From NCBI RefSeq assembly GCF_000711695.1, contig NW_013546993.1, positions 62,001 to 126,000 of the forward strand: a DNA stretch of 64,000 nucleotides. Reading direction: 5' to 3'. Both the position numbers and the translations under genes were made by a program. Under the pieces are notes generated by a model, which worked only from the letters and a program-made list of their open reading frames with translations, was not told where the DNA came from and made no database searches. Within the stretch, counting starts at the first letter, position 1; the number at the start of each line of letters is the position of its first letter. This DNA is from Tilletiaria anomala UBC 951 (Eukaryota > Basidiomycota > Exobasidiomycetes > Georgefischeriales > Tilletiariaceae). Shown piece by piece: positions 56,938-64,000 of this stretch.

Positions 56938-59900
56938 TTAGCGATGCGCAGAGGCTGACGTCGGCGTTGGAGTCGGTGTGTGTTTTTCGTCGATTTCCAT
57001 CATCTCTGAATCCAACTCGCCTTGCATGGACGCAGGAGAGTCCCCACCGTCACCCGGCTCCTCGGATCGCCCGAGACCAGATATCTGGTGACCCTTTTGA
57101 TGGCGGCGCAGATTGGATTGAACGCTGAACGAACGGCCGCAGCCGGGTACTTCGCAGACGAAAGGTTTTTCGCCCGTGTGCCTGTGATCGCGCACCAGAA
57201 GCAAGGGAGAAAGGCGAGAGTGTCAGCATAAGCTCACTACATAAGCGCATGTCCGGCTCAACTCACACATGAAGGTGAATCTTGAGACTTGAAGGCCTTG
57301 TGAAGCGCTTTCCGCACCACTGGCACTCATACTTTGGAGCAACATGTCCCGGCAGCTTGCCAGTCTTGGCGTCCTTTCCTTTCAGCGAAGCCGAGCGACT
57401 CATTGGCGAGCCCTCCGCTGACATGGAGAAATGCGCGTGCCGCATCATCTCCAGCTCTTGCGTTTGCACTCTCGATGCGTGACGCACATCCGTCGGTGGG
57501 AAGGCAGCTTCGCCCATCGGCATGAGGGGAGTGCCCTGCTGCTGCCACGAGTGAGAGTGAGCATGACGTATGCGCTGACCCTGTGCCATGTGTGAGGGCA
57601 CGATACCTGGCTGAGGCGGGTAGACGTTCGAATGGAATGCTCCTGTTGTGGGAGGTACCGTGACAGTGCGAGCCACCGGTGAGGGTGACCATGGGCCTGA
57701 TAATGGCTGCGGAAGCACAGAAGGGTGTGCTTGCAGAGCCAAGTCGTACTGCGGCGGCAGGCTGTATGCGTCCGTGGGCGGGTACCACGCCCGGTGTTGC
57801 GTGTGTGCCGAAGTAGGCAGCGGAGCCTGCGGCGACATGCTCGGATGCTGTGGATGCTGCTGGTGCAGCCCTGCCGACTCGCTGAGGTGCATCTGCTCCA
57901 TCATCCTCGTGTGGCGATCCATGCTGGCAGAGGAAGAAGGAACTGAGCCGCGCGATCCGTGTTGAATCGCCACTGAACGCAGCAGCGCGCAGTCCTTGTT
58001 CGATGCACCTGGCGTCATCTGATGTTGGTGCTCCGAGTTGCTGCCTTCGATGCTCGTCGCACGCGTTGGCGGCGAGACTCCTGAGGAGCTGGACCAGCGC
58101 TCATATCCTTGACTATCCTGCCTGTGGTGATCCGACGAGCCCCACGAGGACAGAGAGACGGGCGAGGGCATGGACGCCAGCGAGCCGGAAGGGTGCACGT
58201 CTGCAACAACTCCGCGTGACAGAGGCACGAGCGGCATGGTCGGTGAAGAACCAGACTCTCGAAAATCGACCGGGCGCGTATTCGCAGCGGCGCGAGGTGT
58301 ACCAAACGCATCGGACGAGGTCAATGGTTGCAGTGGCGGCGGCGCAATGACGGGCCCGGGTGATGGATATGGCGACACACGACCGGCCCTTCTGGCTGTT
58401 CCGTAGGTCGAGCCCGACGAGTTGGACCGCTTAAGACACAACGAAGCGCTGTCGCGCTCCCCAAGTGTGTGGCGCCGGCGGCTGGCGGACGATACCTGGG
58501 CGGTTGAAACACCCAGTGAAAGCCGCTGTTGGTTGTCAGCAGAACCCGTCAGCGCATCAGACTGAGCAGCCGCTGCTGCTGTTGCATCGCGTCGCTCCGC
58601 TCGAGCCGAGCCAGCGATCGCAAGCAAATCTAGCCCACCTGAGCCCGTCGAGCGGTGGCCTCTGAGACTTGAACTTCTGTGTGCTTGCGGGCTGCCGATT
58701 CCACTGCTGACAATACTGCTACCGTTCGACGGCACCAGAGGCGGCAGGTTGATCCCAGTCATTTCGGCTGGCAAGTTTGGCCTCGTCCGCTGACACTCGT
58801 CAGAGATATGCCGACGTCTCGGGAACGACGCAGATGCGCCGGGCGTGCCGAAAATCGGCGCAGCAGCATCGCTAATCTCTGCTGAGCCCAAGCTGCTAGG
58901 TCTACGACCTGTGCGGCGATGTGGCCGTACGCTTGACGGCTGCGGCTGTCGTTGCTGCAGTTGTGGGGAGCGCAGGATCGCTGGCAGCGGCAGTGGGCCC
59001 TGATCTGCGGACCAGGACCCTGCCCCTGGCGCCGAAGCTGCAGAACCTGGCAACATCGACGGCGGAAGCGTTGGGAGATTGGGCGATTCTGAGGCGAAGC
59101 GCCGCTGCATCAATACAACATCCGCCACGGCGAGACCCGACGATGCGACTACATTGCTGGAGACTGTGGGCAGCTCGCGTTGCGATCTCCCGGGGAATAC
59201 GAACTCGTTGTGCATCCGCGCAGACGGCGGATACGCCTGACCTCTGCGACTCTTTCTGCTGCTGCTGCCGACGGATCCCGCACCTCCTGCTCCGGCGGTA
59301 TGAAGCAATTGTGCCGCCGCCGTCAGCACCGTGCCAGGCTCCACTTGCAGCTGGTTTTCCTTTGTGCTCGATGCTGCATCAACGCCTACGGAGGATGAAG
59401 AGCCTGCAGATGTCGTAGGTGAGTGGCTGTTGCTCCGCTCGTGCCCTGAGCTCCACGAATGCGCGCCTTGGGCGTGATGATGATGCTGCCGCAAGCTGGA
59501 AAATGGTGGTAGAGGCGCATTGTCTGCCGAATTGAGCAGATTCTGGATGCCAGGTAGGACAACAGCAGCTGGCACTGAAGGAGACGCAGCCGTTAGGCAG
59601 GTGAGCTGGACAGTTGAACTGTTCTTTGACAACACCGCCTCCTGATCTGTTGCGTACGTCAATTCCCCATCCTCTTCCTCACACGGTCGCCTTGCTGGGT
59701 CTGCAGTGATGGTCACATCAGCGGCATCGTCCAACTCCTTGCCGCGCTCGCTTGATGGCTGGATGCTCTTCTGACCAACGTCCCCATTGGAGTGCCTCTG
59801 CATCTGATCCTGCTCCCACGCCTTTTCACTTTCCTTGGCAGCCACCGGCGGAGACTTTCGTCGACCAGGGGGAAAGGTAAAGGACGAAAAGTTGGTACCT

Positions 59901-60067
59901 GCGGACCCCCGCAGTCCCTGGCCATTTGCGCTTGAGCGGGAGCCGCTCATCGTTTCGCCAAACAAGCTGGTGCCGCCTTTGGCGACGATACTCCCTTGAC
60001 AAACCAAGTCAGATGATGCGCTTATAGGCAGTGGTGACTGAGAGCGCTGCGAAGTGATAATCACCAT
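56938..60067 (-). CDS. C2H2 zinc-finger transcription factor with long disordered N-terminus
   Basis: Exons 60067-57267 and 57181-56938 give 1014 residues. The start is the first ATG in frame ([13 protein letters not shown]). About 910 residues of Ser/Pro/Gln/His-rich sequence precede two adjacent C2H2 fingers near residues 912-966. The first is [20 protein letters not shown] completed to a His by the splice join. The second, [20 protein letters not shown], follows the linker HTGEKPFV. The intron (57182-57266) falls within the last residues of finger 1, and its removal restores H-x3-H spacing. The RPSSLKIHL and SVQSNLRRH helices are common in fungal two-finger regulators. The acidic tail ([12 protein letters not shown]) may be an activation or interaction region. 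Targets are unknown. Confidence 0.9.
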
Positions 60068-60420
60068 GGATCGCACGTCGACTGGTGGATGCGTACGCGT
60101 TGACGTTATGCCTCACTTGATGGATCACTCGTAATCCACTACTCTGAATGTTACCCAAGATCCTTCTGCGTCTTGAATACAGAATACTCTTGGATGGGAC
60201 GAGATGACGAGGCTGCAATGCATGCAGCTTCGGATTTGAGTGGTTTGCGGCGCAGATGTTGTGCCGATGTTCGGTCAGGTGGAGAAGTCGCAAGCGATAC
60301 CCAATGGTTTGGACCCTTGAACTGCTCTACCCGATGGATCGACAAACGAAGAGAGAGCATCCGCGGAGAGTAACGCACGGCGCACCCGGCCAAGAGTCCG
60401 AGCAAGAGTGTCAAAATGAC

Positions 60421-60470
60421 AATGGATGGAGGATGATAATGTCAATGGATGGATGGAGGATGATAATGTC
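60421..60470. repeat. Tandem repeat, two units of 23 and 27 bp
   Basis: The unit AATGGATGGAGGATGATAAT plus GTC occurs twice in direct succession; the second copy has an extra GGAT. It looks like a slippage-prone minisatellite with GGAT sub-repeats. Confidence 0.8.
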
Positions 60471-60917
60471 CATCAGTGGGGTGCTTGGGAACCTGAAGTT
60501 GATCGGACGCGAATAGTCCTAAATAATCTTCGAGGATTGTAGCTGACTTACACGTAGCCCAGGAACGGGAACTGTGTTCTTCACAATACTGTGGCCTCGG
60601 GTTCCATGGAAAGCTTTGGCTGATGGGAGCGAGTCCAGGACCTCTCGGTGCTCGAAAGCGGCCGTATGTTATGCTGTAACAGCTAAGTGCTAAGCGTTGG
60701 TGCTTGCAGCTAGATGGATCGGAAAGTTGGTGATCCCGACGCAAAAGCTTTCCGTGGCAGATCGTGCGATGACTCTTCAAAGTTGGGCTCCCTGCTGCGA
60801 GATGCGCTGCGAAGCGGTGATACCAAGGATGCTCAGGGCTCGCTCGCGCATGAATGTTGTATATATACTTCTCGACTTTGTGTTGTTTCGTTGACCGTCG
60901 ATCTTTATCACATACTG

Positions 60918-60974
60918 CTCGCTCGCTCGCGCTCTCTCGTCTCGCTCGTTTGCTTGATTGATTGCTTGCTTGCG
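60918..60974. repeat. Simple-sequence stretch of GCTC/GCTT-type tetramers
   Basis: Runs of CGCTCGCTCGC, then CTCTCTCGTCTCGCTCG, change into GCTTGATTGATTGCTTGCTT. This is low-complexity DNA; it may lie in a leader or be neutral. Confidence 0.7.
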
Positions 60975-63589
60975 TATTTGTTTGCTGATACGCCGATTGA
61001 TGATACTGCTACACAGCTCGCAAGCAAGAGATAGGCCGGCTGAATGGGTCAGGGGGCCAAGCTGGTGATGACAAACGATGAGCGCACGCCGTATCATGCG
61101 CGCTCTCTGGGATATTGACGCCTGACGGTGCGAATTGTTGGCGCGTACCCTGCCCTTTCTCGAACGGGATGCAGTGATGGAGACAACGAGCAGCGAGTAG
61201 CGAGGCGCCAGTACCAACTGACTGTGTCAGAAGCCAGAAACCTCCAGCACGACTGGGGATGATCGTCGTGCCACGCGCCCGCTGTGCTGCGACGTCCAAA
61301 CGTGCTGTCTGCCGCACTGTGAGCTCCAACTACGGGGATGGGCGGAGGTTGATGGCGATGAGTTGGATGCCAAAAAGCTGCTCCCGACACTCGAAGGGGG
61401 CTTTTCGGTCCTGGAGTCAGGTGTGGGATGAGATGGACGATGATGCGATGATGGATAGCGGTGATCACGGGACACTGCTCACATGCCCAGCGCTGCAATC
61501 AGCAGCAATAAATGTCGCCCTTTTTCTGTCTTCTTTTGGAGATCTTTTTAATTACTTTTGGCTTGGAGACGAAAGTGCGGGACGCGTTTCGTGTGACTGT
61601 TGTAATGCACTGGTGCAGTGACTGCGCGCCGGGTAAAAACGCGTGGGACAGTGTTCAGAAGAGTCCCGCGCTGCAGCGCAGATCAGCAGAGCGTCAGCGC
61701 GGGCACAGGCTCACTTCTGTGGCCGAGGTGCACAGGGGGCACAGGAGAACAGGCTTCCATCTGCCCGGCTGCGGCCAAGATGCGACTTTTTGTGTGGCAG
61801 ATCACTCAAACCTCACTCGATCCTTCCCACAAGTCTTCCCCGAGTTCTCCGTGACCCCGGAGTTTCTTCCTTACAAGGCGACCCTGATGATAACATCTGT
61901 GTTTGCCGATATCCACGACCTCTCCATTTATACAGGTTAAGCTATCATCATGTACAAAACAAGGTCCTGACAGCCGACGCTCGTTTACGAATCTGATCGT
62001 GACATGACCCTACAGACCTTGGAAGTCGCATAAATCAGGGACTACGACGTTATGAGGATGCCAACCCGATGGCGCGGAGCCGAAGAGCCGGGGTGCTGCT
62101 TCAGACTTCTTTCTGTGGCTGATCGAGGTGCCGAGTGGCTATGCCACCCACAGGAAGAGGAGAGTCAAAGAAGACCCAACTTGCAACTGTTGACTTGTTG
62201 AAAATATGATGGCTTTGAGAGAGAAGATATCAGACTCAGTCCAACACTCCCACGCCCTCTACGTTTTGGAGGTTGAGTGCACAACTTCTCAGCAGCTTGT
62301 TAGCCCTCTTGCGGGGTGCAACAGCTATTTGACAAATGTGAATGAGGTGCACATTATTTGTTGGGCAGGAAAGGGGTAGGAACAAGCAGGATCAACCATC
62401 AGCACTCCATCAGCAGCGCTGACCACGCTCTGCTGGTGCCGATCACGGGTCTCATTCGGACGATTACGTAGTCCTTCGATGTCCTCTCGCCTATCTTTTG
62501 AGCTTGAAGGCTAGAGGGACCTGGCCATTTGGAGCAGCAGATTTTGAACAAAAGATCCGGAGAAGCGACCAGCTCGACCGCTTGAGCATGGAGTATGGAG
62601 TGTCAACATTGTGCCCGGCAGTATTGTTGCAGCAGTCGTCTGATTTGCCGTCAGCAGTAATGCGACGTGTTTCAAGTCGCCGGACTGATGAGGCATTGCT
62701 GAGAGCAAAGACTCATATAATGCACATACCTTACCCACCTCTGCAGGTTATGACAATTGCGGAGCGCGAAATAAGCGGAGATACCATGCCAAGGCTTCGC
62801 GAGGGATACTGTCTGCTAGCCAGGGATGACGCTGAGATTCAAGGATGATTAATGGAAATGAAAAAGCACACCTTTCCGACGCATGAGCAGGGCCACATCA
62901 TCATCGCATATCGCTGCCAGTCGAGGGCGTTGGATGTGCTTTTGCATCATGCTCTCCTCTGCCTTGGCTGCTGTGTCGAGTGCCGACTGTCGATTGCCCA
63001 AGCTTTACGCTTCACTGTTCGCTATGCATTGAGTCTACAGCCTACTCACCTCTTGGGCGAAGTTCCTGAAAAACTCTATTGATGAATTTCAGGTACTTGA
63101 AATATTCCCATTTCCCAGCTCGTCAGTGGCTTCCCGATCGGCGTGCCTTACCCGGGAAAGAGGCAAAAGGAGATGCGGACCCAGAACTCTCAACTGAGGC
63201 TCTCAGTCACGATTTTCGACGTATCAGACGCCAACAATACTAGGAACTGAATGATAGACCCTGAAATGGTCATCGTTTCGAAAGTTTCGCTTTGCCTTTC
63301 AATGAAGGTGGGGAGCCCACTTTTGGCAAGCTCACATTGCGTAACGCAGAGAGGCTGCAAACACATGACCCTGGAAACAACCAACTCCGCAGCGTGCAGC
63401 CGTGGTGAACCGAACACGGGCGGCCCGATGTGACAGTCCAGTTCATGGTTTCCATTTTCATGCGACCAGGGATTCGGAATACTCCGCTTTGAGTAACGGT
63501 AGAGCAGATGTGCAAATGATTGCATCTTGTACTATCAGGTGATTCGGGTCCATAGCAGAAGAGTACATGGGCTCCCAGAACAAGTACGG

Positions 63590-64000
63590 CTACCACCTCT
63601 CTTCTCCGCCGGATTCAGAGTCGCTGTCGTCGTCGCCGTAAACCACTAGGGCAGTGCGGCCACCAGGCTGATTGCTCTCCTTCCTCGATAACCCTTCAGG
63701 ATTTTGCGCACCTTGCGCCTGACTAGATCCTTCGCCCGCCACGCCCCCGCCTGCTGCTAACGCCCCTCCTCCACTCACTCCCGAAGCATCCCCAGCTGCC
63801 CCTCCGCGCCGCTTGGAGCCAGGTCGAAGCTTCTTCGTCCTCCCCGCTGATGAATGGCCAGACAGTAGCGAGGCGGGCGTGAGTGTATCTGTCGCGCCGC
63901 GCACGGCGTGCGAGGCAGCTGCCAGCGGACAAATCTTCTCCCTGGCCAAGAACAAGCTCGTCATGGGCGTAGGCAATGCGCTCCTTCCTTCCGCACCACC
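63590..64000 (-). CDS. Hypothetical protein, C-terminal part, open to the right edge
   Basis: A minus-strand frame is open from the window edge to a stop at 63590, at least 136 codons. The first ATG in view, near 63964, would give about 124 residues (MTSLFLAREKICPLAAASHA), but the frame continues upstream so the real start may lie outside. The middle is Gly/Ala/Ser rich with RTKKLRPGSKRRGG, and the end is acidic (VVYGDDDSDSESGGEERW). I recognise no domain. Low-complexity composition leaves some doubt. Confidence 0.45.
   Translation of the reverse strand, partial: GGAEGRSALPTPMTSLFLAREKICPLAAASHAVRGATDTLTPASLLSGHSSAGRTKKLRPGSKRRGGAAGDASGVSGGGALAAGGGVAGEGSSQAQGAQNPEGLSRKESNQPGGRTALVVYGDDDSDSESGGEERW

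Larger units (their letters stand above)
60068..63589. other. Long gene-poor region, 3.5 kb
   Basis: No frame above about 145 codons exists on either strand and none shows family features. The region includes a short tandem repeat and a CT/CG simple-sequence stretch, listed separately. It probably holds the extended promoter of the zinc-finger gene on the minus strand; a non-coding RNA or fast-evolving spliced gene cannot be excluded by reading. Confidence 0.5.

Noticed and set aside
57263-60067. Reading the zinc-finger protein as ending at the in-frame stop near 57263
   Set aside because: That would truncate the first finger; splicing at GTGAGT restores its last His and a complete second finger.
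1-64000. tRNA or rRNA genes, transposons, virus-like elements, CRISPR arrays
   Set aside because: No TPsiC-type motif in a clover-leaf context, no transposase or reverse-transcriptase motifs, no long terminal or inverted repeats and no spaced repeat array were seen by reading; a tRNAscan or repeat search was not possible.

Overview
The window looks like chromosomal DNA of a basidiomycete fungus, most likely a smut-type yeast (Ustilaginomycotina). That placement is an inference: it rests on densely packed protein genes, many short introns (mostly 57 to 102 nt, GTGAGT/GTAAGT donors and YAG acceptors), long Ser/Ala/Pro/Gln-rich disordered regions, and families such as F-box/WD40 Met30, CFEM, twinfilin, AIM41 and an Mcy1-type cysteine synthase. 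I read 21 protein genes that I can name at least to family or domain level, two further likely genes of unknown function, and two possible partial genes at the window ends. Exon structures were assembled by eye by joining open frames at consensus splice sites; every named gene gives a coding length divisible by three. I saw no tRNA, rRNA, CRISPR array, transposon or virus-like element.

Layout. 1-10 kb: an EFA6/Syt1-type Arf exchange factor (Sec7 + PH) and a membrane RING-H2 protein, both on the plus strand. 10-14 kb: a membrane-anchored alpha/beta hydrolase with a TAP-like C-terminal region and a GPI-type CFEM protein, both minus. 15-18 kb: two unrecognised genes with TATA-like elements nearby. 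17.8-21.6 kb: chorismate mutase and an NCS1 purine/cytosine permease, divergent. 21.8-26.3 kb: V-ATPase subunit D and an unusually large twinfilin, both minus. 27-31 kb: ERG26-type sterol dehydrogenase, the urease accessory protein UreD and the copper chaperone ATX1. 31.6-36.4 kb: a maltase-type GH13 alpha-glucosidase and a mitochondrial rhomboid protease. 37.5-43.4 kb: a Met30-like F-box/WD40 protein facing a class I-like histone deacetylase. 43.9-48.8 kb: AIM41 (GatB/YqeY), an Mcy1-type membrane-anchored cysteine synthase and a secreted ThuA-domain protein. 50-60 kb: topoisomerase III with a zinc-finger array, an RMND1/DUF155 protein and a C2H2 transcription factor. 60-63.6 kb is the longest stretch without a convincing gene.

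The genes are mostly housekeeping and do not form an evident pathway cluster. Themes that recur are vesicle traffic and proteostasis (Arf GEF, RING protein, Met30), mitochondria (rhomboid, AIM41, RMND1, Mcy1), sulphur metabolism (Met30 as a likely regulator, Mcy1) and nutrient use (maltase, permease, urease maturation). I did not find a clearly new system. The strongest oddities are the four-GRF-finger topoisomerase III, the twinfilin with a linker of roughly 430 residues, three stop-free introns whose length is a multiple of three, and two uncharacterised genes with no family I recognise.
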